Shown: positions 18,067-26,216 of the stretch, piece after piece | Numbering within the stretch: position 1 is the first letter of the stretch | Layout of the letters: every line of letters starts with the position of its first letter | NCBI RefSeq assembly: GCF_913774285.1 | Contig: NZ_CAJYHX010000034.1 | Coordinates: 23,160 to 87,159, forward strand | Source of the DNA: an uncultured Sphingomonas sp. | Lineage (GTDB): Bacteria; Pseudomonadota; Alphaproteobacteria; Sphingomonadales; Sphingomonadaceae | DNA length: 64,000 nt | Direction: 5' to 3' | The notes under the pieces: model-generated | Told to the model about the DNA's origin: nothing | The model's database searches: none | Seen by the model: the letters and a program-made list of their open reading frames with translations, nothing else | Made by a program: the position numbers and the translations under genes

Positions 18067-19654
18067 ACCGCGGCTTGAGCGCGTAGACCGTCGTCGGCGC
18101 CTGGCCGACCAGCGCCATCTCACCGACCAGCTCCGCCCGCCCCGCATCGGCCTCGCACGCGGCGAGGCTGGCCGCGAAGGCTTCGCTGGCGAAGGTGGCG
18201 CCAGCGGTCGTCACCCCCAGCATCCGCTCGGCGAGGTCGAAGGCGCCGCCCAGCAGCACGGGCGCGCCGGTCACCGGATCGTCGATCGAGATGGCGAGGC
18301 CGATGTGCAGCGCCTGGCGGAACGGCCCGCTCGCCCCCAGCGTCGCCGACAGCCGCACCGCCGCACCGTACGCCTGGCTGGTGCCCTCGAACGCGATCAG
18401 CAGCCGCCGCGAGGTCCAGCGGATGGCGAGCGTAGGCGTGTGGCACAGCGCCTGGCGCAGCGCCGGCAGGCGCCCGGCGACGTCGCGGTCGAGCGCCATG
18501 AAATCCTCGCCCTCGCCGCCGAGCAGGTCGACCGCGAGCACCGAGATCACCTGCGGCGCGGTACGATCGGCCCCCTGCGGACCCGAGGGGGCGCGCAGCG
18601 GCAGCAGATGCTGGCGCCGCCCCGCCTTGCGCCACAATCCACCAGCGTGCGCGCTCTGGCCGACTTCGTCGACCGAGGCGGGGCCGAGCAGCAGTTGCAC
18701 CGCCTCGGACTGGAGCAGCCCGGCATGCATCGCCGCGCGCCCCATCGCGACGAGATCGGCGAGCCGGACCGAGGGCATGAACGCCGCCGGGCTCGCCTCG
18801 CCCATTTCCTGGACGCTGGCGGCCTCGGCCAGCGCCGCCTCGAAGCGCGTCACCCAGCCTTCGCCATGCGGCCGCACCGAGCGATCGACGAACGCCGCGA
18901 CGTCGCCGGGCAGCACCACGTGCAGCTCGGCACCGCGCGCGATCAGCCGCTCGGCGATCAGCAGGTCGGCGCCGGCGGCGAGCGCGCCATAGCCGAAGCC
19001 CACCCGCTCCTGCGCCAGCAGCGCATCGATCGATTCGGAAAGCGCCGCCACGTCCTCGGGCAGGCGCATATGGCCGGCAAAATGGAGGCTGCGCGGCGGG
19101 CGATAGGCATCGAGCCATGCCGCCGGTGCGCCCTGCTCGGCGAGAATCACGCCGAACTGGCGCAGCGTCGAGGCATGGTCTTCCCAGGCGAGCGGCGCCG
19201 CGCCGATCGCGCGGGCGAGCGCGGTCTCGGCGGCGTCGCGGTCGCCGGCGAGCAGCAGCGCCTCGGCCTCGGTCGCGCCGAGCCAATAGGGGGTTTCGTC
19301 GGGAACGCCTGCCTGGAGCAGGTCCTGCACGTCGGCGGCCAGCGCCTGGCTGCCCGCCACGTCCCCGGCGATCAGTGCGAGCGTCGCCGCGTTGATCAGG
19401 GGATAGGGGGCCGGGGCCAACTGCGCCGCCGCGCTATAGGCGGCGGCGGCTTCGCGGGCATGCTGCCGCCGGGCCTCGCCGGCGAGCAGCAGTGCCTCGT
19501 CCTTGAGGAGCCTGCCGCGCAGGCTGAGCACGGCGGGATCGTCCGCGACGCGGTCATAACCCGCGTCGCGAAACATCCGCCAGGCGAGATCGAGCGCACC
19601 GGCACGCGCCTGGGCCGTTATCGCTAGCACACTCGACGTCATCCTACCCGGCAT
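18056..19654 (-). CDS. TPR / SLOG-like / degenerate nucleotide-cyclase protein
   Basis: About 532 residues in three parts. The first 185 residues are Ala/Leu-rich helices that look like TPR-type repeats. Residues about 187-275 carry a Rossmann-like SLOG signature: LHFAGH, then GALAAGADLLIAERL and HVVLPGDVAAF, a nucleotide-ligand fold. Residues about 368-532 resemble a class III adenylyl/guanylyl cyclase domain (VLAVDLLGG; HIGLAI; GGAFDLAERMLGVTTAG). The second metal-binding Asp expected in a GDG hairpin is missing (RWTSRRLLIAF), so catalysis is doubtful. A TTG at 19687 would overlap the upstream stop as TTGA; I chose the ATG at 19654, and both are possible. It is the last gene of the TIR cassette. 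Function unknown; signalling or defence is inferred. Confidence 0.68.
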   Translation of the reverse strand: MPGRMTSSVLAITAQARAGALDLAWRMFRDAGYDRVADDPAVLSLRGRLLKDEALLLAGEARRQHAREAAAAYSAAAQLAPAPYPLINAATLALIAGDVAGSQALAADVQDLLQAGVPDETPYWLGATEAEALLLAGDRDAAETALARAIGAAPLAWEDHASTLRQFGVILAEQGAPAAWLDAYRPPRSLHFAGHMRLPEDVAALSESIDALLAQERVGFGYGALAAGADLLIAERLIARGAELHVVLPGDVAAFVDRSVRPHGEGWVTRFEAALAEAASVQEMGEASPAAFMPSVRLADLVAMGRAAMHAGLLQSEAVQLLLGPASVDEVGQSAHAGGLWRKAGRRQHLLPLRAPSGPQGADRTAPQVISVLAVDLLGGEGEDFMALDRDVAGRLPALRQALCHTPTLAIRWTSRRLLIAFEGTSQAYGAAVRLSATLGASGPFRQALHIGLAISIDDPVTGAPVLLGGAFDLAERMLGVTTAGATFASEAFAASLAACEADAGRAELVGEMALVGQAPTTVYALKPRFRR

Positions 19655-19683
19655 ACTCCCCAGTCTTCGAAGCGAAGATTCGT

Positions 19684-20304
19684 TCAATCCCCTTCATCGG
19701 GTTCCGGCGGCGTCGGCGGGGTCGGCGGCCTACGACCACCTTGGTTTTCCACGTCCGGATCGATAATCGTGGGCATGCGCAAATCCCCTTGGATAAAGTC
19801 TACGTATAAGTTCAGCCCTTCGCACGTCTTACGATGCTGGGGATTGGTTACACTTTCAACAAAGAACCCGACAGCAGCAATCCTACCATCATCATCCAGC
19901 AGCGGAAACGCGCGGCGATACTTACCATCGGGATATTCATTCTTGGTACTAACATATAGACTATTAGGCGTATATTCCCAAAAATCACCGATCAGCTTAA
20001 AAATGACGCAGCACGGCTCTCGCACTACGATATCCAGCGGCGTAGGCGGCGGCGTCGTCAACCCGGCGAGGCCAACTTTGATGTTCGGCGGCGCTACGAC
20101 GAAGTCGCGGACAATCTTGGTAAAGTCGTCTCCGGGCGAAACCTCCTTGCCGTTACCGAACTCATCGACAGCCTCAAATCCCTGAATATGAAACTTCAGA
20201 GATCCAAGCGGATATCCACCCTCACTGCTAGCAAAAATCTGATACCGCTTTACCAGCCGGATGTACGACGGCGGGTATATGGACAGAGGATATTGACCAA
20301 TCAT
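19684..20304 (-). CDS. Hypothetical protein in the TIR cassette, low-GC
   Basis: A 206-residue protein I cannot assign to a family. It has no signal peptide or membrane helix. It is rich in beta-type segments, has a conserved-looking stretch (FPLLDDDGRIAAVGFF, then NLYVDFIQG and MPTIIDPDVEN), and ends in a Pro/acidic tail (PPTPPTPPEPDEGD). The ATG at 20304 overlaps the TIR gene stop as ATGA, so the two are translationally coupled, and its stop touches the next gene. The DNA is unlike its surroundings: two 60-base lines counted by hand are 50% and 37% G+C against about 75% in a line of the TIR coding part. This suggests horizontal acquisition. Confidence 0.7.
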   Translation of the reverse strand: MIGQYPLSIYPPSYIRLVKRYQIFASSEGGYPLGSLKFHIQGFEAVDEFGNGKEVSPGDDFTKIVRDFVVAPPNIKVGLAGLTTPPPTPLDIVVREPCCVIFKLIGDFWEYTPNSLYVSTKNEYPDGKYRRAFPLLDDDGRIAAVGFFVESVTNPQHRKTCEGLNLYVDFIQGDLRMPTIIDPDVENQGGRRPPTPPTPPEPDEGD

Positions 20305-21887
20305 TTATCTCGCCTTTGCATGTAGACCAGGTCGGCCTCCATATCCTTCAACCTAGTAGCGAGTTCTTGATTTTCGGTATCTAACCCCGTCATTCTACGG
20401 AGGTCGGCGATTGCCGCCTCCATGCGCCGCCGCGCCATTGCAGAATCGCCATGGAGATCTTCGGTGTTCGCAAGAGCGCGTTCGGCCCAGATCAACATGC
20501 GCTGGTTGCGCGCATTCTGCGGATCTTGGACCAGCAAGCGCTGGAGCAACGCAACCTGCTGACGCCGCAATTCGAGTGCCTCAGGGACTTTGTGACGGTC
20601 GACATACGCGTCTGCTAGCCACCCCTGCCGGTTCGCAACGTCCCGCCAACGCTGTTCCGATTTGGGTTCGCGCCGCGCTAACGCCTCTACAGCGTTAAGA
20701 GCTTCCGTGCATAGCGCGACCACGTTATTGGCCGCATGCTGGTCCATCTTAAGAGAGCACAGATTTCCGGCGGAATAGGCGACTTCCTCAGCGCTGTGCG
20801 GATTCGCGGGACCAAGCGCCATCAGCCGGCGCGCTAATGCTGCGTAAGCCTCAAAATGTGGCTCGGCAGCAGCGAGTTCCCTAGCTTTGAAGTGCAGGTT
20901 TCCCAGATAGAACTCGCTTTGCGCATGCGCGAACACGATGTCGTACTGGTTCGGCTCCCGCTCGATCAGCGCGTGGGTGATGCGGTTGGCCTGGAGGAAG
21001 GCGGCGCGGGCGCGGGCGGTTTCCTTTGCCTCCATCGCGTCCTCGCCCATCGTCATGATCGCGCGGGCGCGGCGGGCGAGGACGTCGGGGGGCAGCGTCG
21101 CCAGATCCTGCTCGCCATAATAGCGCAGCGCACGCGCATTGGCTTCCCGAAGCACGTCGAGCCGGCCGACCTCTTTCAGCCGGCCCCGCAGGTCGGTCAG
21201 CATGAATTCCACCAGCCCCTCCGCCTGGGCACGCCGAGCCTCCGCCTCCCCGCGGGCCCGCACGGCCAGGATCGTCAATCCGGCCATGGCTAGCAGCAAA
21301 AGAATCGCGAGCGCCGTGACGGCCGTCACGCGCCGCACCCGCGCCTGCGCGTCGCGCTGCACCAGCGCGTCGAGCGGCACCCCCACCGCGCCCGCGACCA
21401 GCTTGAGCAGCGCCAGCCGCTTGCCGTCCTTGCCCTCGCGGAAATCGGCGGCGAGCGGCTCGGTCTCCGCGCCGTCGGCGGTGCGCCGCAGCGGCAGCGG
21501 CAGCGCCTCGCCGGGCTCGCCCTGGAACAGCGCGGCGAGCACCGGGCGATCGGGATGGAGTTCGCGGAACAGCGCGATTTCGCGCGCCACCCATTGCGAG
21601 GCGGCACCCGCAGGCGTGCAGACGACGATCAGGCAGGCGGACTCGGCCAGCGCCGCGCGCACCTCGGCGCTGAGGTCGCTGGCGGCGGAGAGTTCGTCGA
21701 GATCGCGGAAGATCCGCCCCAGCCGCCGCGGCACCGGCCCGAAGGCCGCCTCGCGCCCGACCAGCTTGGCGGGGATGCGATAGCGCTCCAGCGCGCGGTG
21801 CAGCCAGCGCGCGCGGCCGCGATCGGCATGGTTGTAGCTGATGAACGCGCCGTACCGCGCGCTCGCGCCCGATTCTGTCGTTGTCAC
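20301..21887 (-). CDS. TIR-domain protein with membrane anchor and TPR-like region
   Basis: 528 residues starting at a GTG. Residues about 10-140 form a TIR domain (box 1 YGAFISYNHAD; RIFRDLDELSAASDLS; LIVVCTP). The motif SQWVAREI at 97-104 matches the context of the SARM1 catalytic glutamate (DWVHKEI), so E103 could support NAD hydrolysis. One membrane helix (about 187-209) is followed by a coiled region with FMLTDLRGRLKEVGRLDVL, a motif I associate with TIR-TPR proteins, and then TPR-like helices to the end. The TIR half has normal G+C; the C-terminal half is lower. First gene of a three-gene cassette; divergent from the M20 peptidase by 119 bp. Likely an inner-membrane sensor or effector. 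Confidence 0.82.
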   Translation of the reverse strand: MTTTESGASARYGAFISYNHADRGRARWLHRALERYRIPAKLVGREAAFGPVPRRLGRIFRDLDELSAASDLSAEVRAALAESACLIVVCTPAGAASQWVAREIALFRELHPDRPVLAALFQGEPGEALPLPLRRTADGAETEPLAADFREGKDGKRLALLKLVAGAVGVPLDALVQRDAQARVRRVTAVTALAILLLLAMAGLTILAVRARGEAEARRAQAEGLVEFMLTDLRGRLKEVGRLDVLREANARALRYYGEQDLATLPPDVLARRARAIMTMGEDAMEAKETARARAAFLQANRITHALIEREPNQYDIVFAHAQSEFYLGNLHFKARELAAAEPHFEAYAALARRLMALGPANPHSAEEVAYSAGNLCSLKMDQHAANNVVALCTEALNAVEALARREPKSEQRWRDVANRQGWLADAYVDRHKVPEALELRRQQVALLQRLLVQDPQNARNQRMLIWAERALANTEDLHGDSAMARRRMEAAIADLRRMTGLDTENQELATRLKDMEADLVYMQRRDK

Positions 21888-22006
21888 GCGGTCCCTTCCC
21901 CGACCGCGACTATCTCAGAGCGCCGGGATAGCGGCAACCCTTTCGAGACACCCCTGCCCCTCCGCCGGGGTTGCGGGCGGGCGTGGCGAGGCATAGCTGG
22001 GGACCC

Positions 22007-23413
22007 ATGACCGACTCCGTCCTTGCGATCGCCGATGCGCAGCTCGATTCCAGCGTGGAGCGCCTCGTCGCGCTGATGCGCGTGCCCTCCATCTCCACCG
22101 ATCCGGCCTATGCCGCCGACTGCCGCCGCGCCGCCGAACAGCTCGCCGCCGAGCTGGCGGAGCTCGGCTTCGAGGCACGTGTTGCGGATACGCCGGGGCA
22201 TCCGATGGTGGTCGCGCACCATGACGGCGACGGGCCGCACGTGCTGTTCTACGGCCATTACGACGTCCAGCCGGTCGACCCGATCGAACTCTGGACGCGC
22301 GACCCGTTCGATCCGTGGATCGACACCCGCGAAGACGGCTCCAAGACGATCGTCGGTCGCGGCGCCTCGGACGACAAGGGCCAGCTGCGCACCTTCGTCG
22401 AGGCGTGTCGGGCGTGGAAGGCAGCGGAAGGCCGCCTGCCCTGCCGCGTGACCATCCTGTTCGAGGGCGAGGAAGAATCGGGCTCGACCAGCCTCGAACC
22501 CTTCCTCCACGCCCATGCCGAGGAGCTGAAGGCCGACTTCGCGCTCATTTGCGACACGCTGATGTGGGACCGCGACACCCCCGGCATCACCATCGGCCTG
22601 CGCGGCATGGCGGCGGGTCAGGTGACGGTGCGCGGGCCCTCGCGCGACCTCCACTCGGGCCTGTACGGCGGCGCGGCGCGCAACCCGCTCCAGCTGCTCG
22701 CCGGCATCCTGGGCGAGATGAAGGATGCCGATGGTCGGGTGACGCTCGACGGCTTCTATGACGGCGTGCCCGATACGGAGCCGGCGGTGCTGGAGAGCTG
22801 GAACAAGCTCGGCTTCGATGCCGGCGAATTCCTCGGCGAGATCGGCTTGCGCGTGCCCGCGGGCGAGACGGGCAAGACCGTGCTCGAACAGGTCTGGTCG
22901 CGCCCGACCGCCGAGATCAACGGCATGTGGGGCGGCTATACCGGCGAAGGCTTCAAGACGGTGATCCCGGCCGAAGCGCACGCCAAGGTGAGCTTCCGCC
23001 TGGTCGGCACCCAGGATCCGGACCAGGTGTGGGACGCCTTCCAGACCCACGTCCGCACTCGCCTGCCCGAGGATTGCTCGGCCACGTTCGAGAGCCGCGG
23101 CCCCGGCAGCTTCGCGATCAGCCTGGCGAGCGACAGCGGGCCGCTGGCAGCGACCCAGGGCGCGCTGGATGCCGAATGGGGCAAGTCGGCGCTGCTCGGC
23201 TGCGGCGGCTCGATCCCGGTGGTGAACTCGATCCGCTCGATCCTGGGCATGGACAGCGTGATGGTCGGCTTCGCGCTGCCCGACGACAATATCCACTCAC
23301 CCAACGAGAAGTACGAGCTGAAGAGCTTCCACAAGGGCATCCGCTCCTGGGTGCGCATCCTGGGGGCCCTGGGCGAGACGGCCGCAGCCGAACGTGCGAC
23401 GGTGGCCGCCTGA
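22007..23413 (+). CDS. M20-family dipeptidase / metallopeptidase
   Basis: 468-residue zinc peptidase of family M20 (CNDP dipeptidase-like). I start at the ATG 22007 (MTDSVLAIADAQ); the frame is open further upstream without similarity. Metal ligands and catalytic residues are in place: GHYDVQP (His and catalytic Asp), GRGASDDKG (bridging Asp), FEGEEESGS (catalytic and metal Glu), CDTLMWD, and the lid-domain RGPSRDLHSG. No signal peptide, so cytoplasmic. It should hydrolyse dipeptides or acylated amino acids; the true substrate cannot be read. It lies 41 bp upstream of pdeM on the same strand. Confidence 0.92.
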   Translation: MTDSVLAIADAQLDSSVERLVALMRVPSISTDPAYAADCRRAAEQLAAELAELGFEARVADTPGHPMVVAHHDGDGPHVLFYGHYDVQPVDPIELWTRDPFDPWIDTREDGSKTIVGRGASDDKGQLRTFVEACRAWKAAEGRLPCRVTILFEGEEESGSTSLEPFLHAHAEELKADFALICDTLMWDRDTPGITIGLRGMAAGQVTVRGPSRDLHSGLYGGAARNPLQLLAGILGEMKDADGRVTLDGFYDGVPDTEPAVLESWNKLGFDAGEFLGEIGLRVPAGETGKTVLEQVWSRPTAEINGMWGGYTGEGFKTVIPAEAHAKVSFRLVGTQDPDQVWDAFQTHVRTRLPEDCSATFESRGPGSFAISLASDSGPLAATQGALDAEWGKSALLGCGGSIPVVNSIRSILGMDSVMVGFALPDDNIHSPNEKYELKSFHKGIRSWVRILGALGETAAAERATVAA

Positions 23414-23454
23414 GAAGCATTGACGCCGGCGAACGGAAGCGGGATAGCAGCGCA

Positions 23455-24117
23455 ATGGTTCCCCTTTCGTTCGCCGGCCACGACTTTCGCGCGCTGCCCG
23501 AGGGCGCGCTCTACTGGCCGGCGCGGCGGGCGCTGCTCGTCGCGGACCTGCATTTCGAAAAGGCGAGCTGGTTCGCGCTCGGCGGGCAGATGCTGCCGCC
23601 CTATGACACGCTGGCGACGCTCTCGGCGCTGACGACGCTGGTGGAGCGCGTCGCGCCGATCGAGCTCTGGTGCCTCGGCGACAGCTTCCACGACGTCGAG
23701 GGCTGCGAGCGGCTGCCGGCGCAGGCCCGTGCGATGCTCACCGCGCTGACCGGCGGGCTCGCATGGCACTGGATCACCGGCAACCATGACTCGGTGCTGG
23801 TCGATCACTGCGGCGGGGTGGTGCACGAGGAAGCAGAGGTCGACGGCCTGGTGCTGCGCCATGAAGCCGAAGCGGGCGAGCCGCGACCGGAGCTGTCCGG
23901 CCACTTCCATCCCAAGCTGCGGCTGACGGTGCGCGGGCGCCATGTCGCCCGGCGCTGCTTCGTGGCGACGGGTACCAAGCTGATCCTGCCGGCGTTCGGC
24001 GCCCTCACCGGCGGGCTGGACGCCGGACATCCGGAGATTGTCCGCGCGGTAGGGCCCGGCGCCGAGGCGCTGGTGGCGACGGAGCGCAAGCTGCTGCGCT
24101 TTCCGCTGGCAGCCTGA
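23455..24117 (+). CDS. pdeM: Ligase-associated DNA damage response endonuclease PdeM
   Basis: 220-residue metallophosphoesterase of the PdeM type, found in many bacteria with an ATP-dependent DNA ligase, an exonuclease and an Lhr-type helicase. Metal-binding motifs: LLVADLHFEKASWF (D-x-H), LGDSFHD (GDxxxD-like), ITGNHDS (GNHD), and SGHFHPK (GHxH). The ATG at 23455 is the first after an AGCAGCGCA region; the open frame continues upstream into the peptidase gene. The usual partner genes are absent from this window, so it is isolated here. Role in DNA repair is by family knowledge. Confidence 0.88.
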   Translation: MVPLSFAGHDFRALPEGALYWPARRALLVADLHFEKASWFALGGQMLPPYDTLATLSALTTLVERVAPIELWCLGDSFHDVEGCERLPAQARAMLTALTGGLAWHWITGNHDSVLVDHCGGVVHEEAEVDGLVLRHEAEAGEPRPELSGHFHPKLRLTVRGRHVARRCFVATGTKLILPAFGALTGGLDAGHPEIVRAVGPGAEALVATERKLLRFPLAA

Positions 24118-24141
24118 GCCCCGTCCCTGTCTGGCGAGCGA

Positions 24142-25998
24142 TCAGAAGCTCGCCCATTCCGACGCGTCGACCGTGCTGCTGCGTACTTCGGCGACCGACT
24201 TGACCCGCGGCGCGACAGGTGCCGCGGCGCGGCGAACAGCTGGGGCGGACGAGACCGCACGCTGGCCGCCGGTGTTGAAGCGCAACGCCTGCGCCTTGAG
24301 CGCCCCGACCTCCGAATTGAGGTTGCGGGCAGCCGCGGAGGTTTCCTCCACCATCGCCGCGTTCTGCTGGGTCATCTGGTCGATACTGCCGATGGCGGTG
24401 GCCACCTGGGTGACGGTCGAGGATTGTGCCTGGTTGTCGGTGGCCATCGTCTCGAGCAGCCCATGCACTTCGTTCACGTCGCCGACGATCGCGCCGAGCG
24501 CCGCATCGACACGGCGGACCATCTCTGCCGCTGCCGTCACATCGGCCTGGGTGGCAGTGAGCTGATCGCGGGCGCGGCCGGCTTCCTCTTCCGCCCGCAT
24601 TGCCAGTGCCGAGACGAGATCGGCAACGACGGCGAAACCACGCCCCGCCTCGCCCGCACGCCCCGCCTCGACGGCCGCGTTCATCGCGAGCACGCGGGTC
24701 TGGAAGGCGATCTTGTCGAGCCCCTCGATCACAGTGTCGATGCCCTTGGCGCTTTCGGAAACCCGCGTCATCGCCTGCATCGCCTCGTCGGCGACGCTGC
24801 GGCCGGAATCGACCACGCCGATGGCGCCGTTCGCCCGCTCCACCGTCTGCACGGCAGCGGTCGCGGTGTTCTTGATGCGCTGGTTCATCTCGGTCACCGC
24901 AGCCGAAGTCTCTTCGAGGCTGGCGGCAGCGCCTTCGGTGCGACGGGCGAGGTCCTCGCTGGCCTGGGCGATCTCGGCCGAGCCGGTGGAAATCGTCTCC
25001 GCGCTTTCCATCACCGAGGCAATCAGGTCGCGGAGCGCGGCGATGGCGGCGTTGAAGTTGTCGCGGACGACCGCGTATTCAGGCGCGAACGGCGTGTCGA
25101 TCGAAGCGGTGAGGTCGCCTTCCGCCAGCCGCTTGAGGCGCTCCTCGAGCGTCTCGACGACGAGCTGCTGCGCCGCATCGTTGACAGCCTTCGCCTTGGC
25201 GCTCGCGTCCTGCTCGATCGCCGCCTGCTTGAACACCAGCACGGACTTGGCCATCGCGCCGACCTCGTCGCCGCGATCGGTGCCCGGCACCTCGGCCGCG
25301 TGATTGCCGCCGGCCAGCGCCCGCATCGCCTCCTGCAGACGCGCGAGCGGACCCACGATCTGCGCCTTCGACGTCCAGAAGGCGGCGCCCATCGTCACGA
25401 GAATGGCAGCAACGGCGGACAGCAGCAGCATGGCGCGCAGCGACAAGGAAGTGTCGGTCAGGTCGCTCGAAATTTTCTGGGCGTCCAGTACCCGGCGATC
25501 ATTGATGGCCATGAACGTGCCGATCATCTGCGCCGCGGTGTCGTCGGCGCTCGCGAGCGCACGGCGTGCGGCCTCGTCGTCGTTCCGCAGGCCTAGGGCG
25601 ATAGCCTTCTGAAGCTGCGCATGAAGGTCATCAAGCCGCGCCCGCATCGGCGTCAGGGCGGCGGCTTGGGCGGTTTCCTTCTTCGCCACCTCGTCGAGGA
25701 AGGTGGAGGCCTTGGTGTAGGACGTCTTCTCGTCATCGGCAGCCGCACGGGCGGCGGCGGACCCTCCATCATAGGACATGGTCTTGTAGCCATCATACAT
25801 CATCGCGGTCGCGAGCCGCGAGGCGCGGACGAGCTTAACCGTGTCCGGCAGCTGGTTGTCGACGATGTCGCTGTAGCTCGTGTCGGCTGTCACGAGATTG
25901 CGGCCGCCTACCCAGGCGACCCCCAGCGTCACCACGGCAAGCGCCGCCAGGAGCAGCAGGATCTTGAACTGAATCTTCAAATTCGAAAAGGCGATCAC
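24142..25998 (-). CDS. Methyl-accepting chemotaxis protein
   Basis: 618-residue inner-membrane chemoreceptor: membrane helix about 10-30, a periplasmic helical-bundle domain (about 31-190), second helix about 190-212, HAMP region(s) to about 320, and a cytoplasmic signalling coiled coil. The hairpin tip reads IAFQTRVLAMNAAVEAGRAG, then EAGRGFAVVADLVSALAMRA. Compared with the usual tip (…VVADEVRALAQRS) the Glu and Arg after VVAD are replaced by Leu and Ser, and AARAG is AGRAG. This may alter CheA/CheW coupling. The C-terminus ends DASEWASF without a clear CheR-binding pentapeptide. No chemotaxis genes lie nearby. Ligand unknown. Confidence 0.92.
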   Translation of the reverse strand: MIAFSNLKIQFKILLLLAALAVVTLGVAWVGGRNLVTADTSYSDIVDNQLPDTVKLVRASRLATAMMYDGYKTMSYDGGSAAARAAADDEKTSYTKASTFLDEVAKKETAQAAALTPMRARLDDLHAQLQKAIALGLRNDDEAARRALASADDTAAQMIGTFMAINDRRVLDAQKISSDLTDTSLSLRAMLLLSAVAAILVTMGAAFWTSKAQIVGPLARLQEAMRALAGGNHAAEVPGTDRGDEVGAMAKSVLVFKQAAIEQDASAKAKAVNDAAQQLVVETLEERLKRLAEGDLTASIDTPFAPEYAVVRDNFNAAIAALRDLIASVMESAETISTGSAEIAQASEDLARRTEGAAASLEETSAAVTEMNQRIKNTATAAVQTVERANGAIGVVDSGRSVADEAMQAMTRVSESAKGIDTVIEGLDKIAFQTRVLAMNAAVEAGRAGEAGRGFAVVADLVSALAMRAEEEAGRARDQLTATQADVTAAAEMVRRVDAALGAIVGDVNEVHGLLETMATDNQAQSSTVTQVATAIGSIDQMTQQNAAMVEETSAAARNLNSEVGALKAQALRFNTGGQRAVSSAPAVRRAAAPVAPRVKSVAEVRSSTVDASEWASF

Positions 25999-26108
25999 GG
26001 CGAAACCTCAGCGCTGAGCAGTTGCTCATGTCCATCCATCCCCCGCCGGCTTTATAGAACCGGCTTGCGGAGAACGCGGAGATTTCCCGTCGAATTACAA
26101 GAATTTGC

Positions 26109-26170
26109 GCGGCAGCCCCTCGCACTTGGCGGACGGGCCGAAGGAGGATGGAAGGCTTCGGGGCTGCCGC
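26109..26170. repeat. 11-bp inverted repeat between GIN-domain gene and MCP gene
   Basis: GCGGCAGCCCC (26109-26119) is exactly complementary to GGGGCTGCCGC (26160-26170), with 40 bases between. It lies between the GIN-domain gene (which ends at 26217 on the minus strand) and the chemoreceptor start. It could form a transcript end for the GIN gene, although there is no T tract. The rest of 25999-26216 shows nothing I can name. Confidence 0.45.
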
Positions 26171-26216
26171 CGAACCAACATTGTCGCGCTATGTGATCGT
26201 GTTGCGTGCGATCCGA

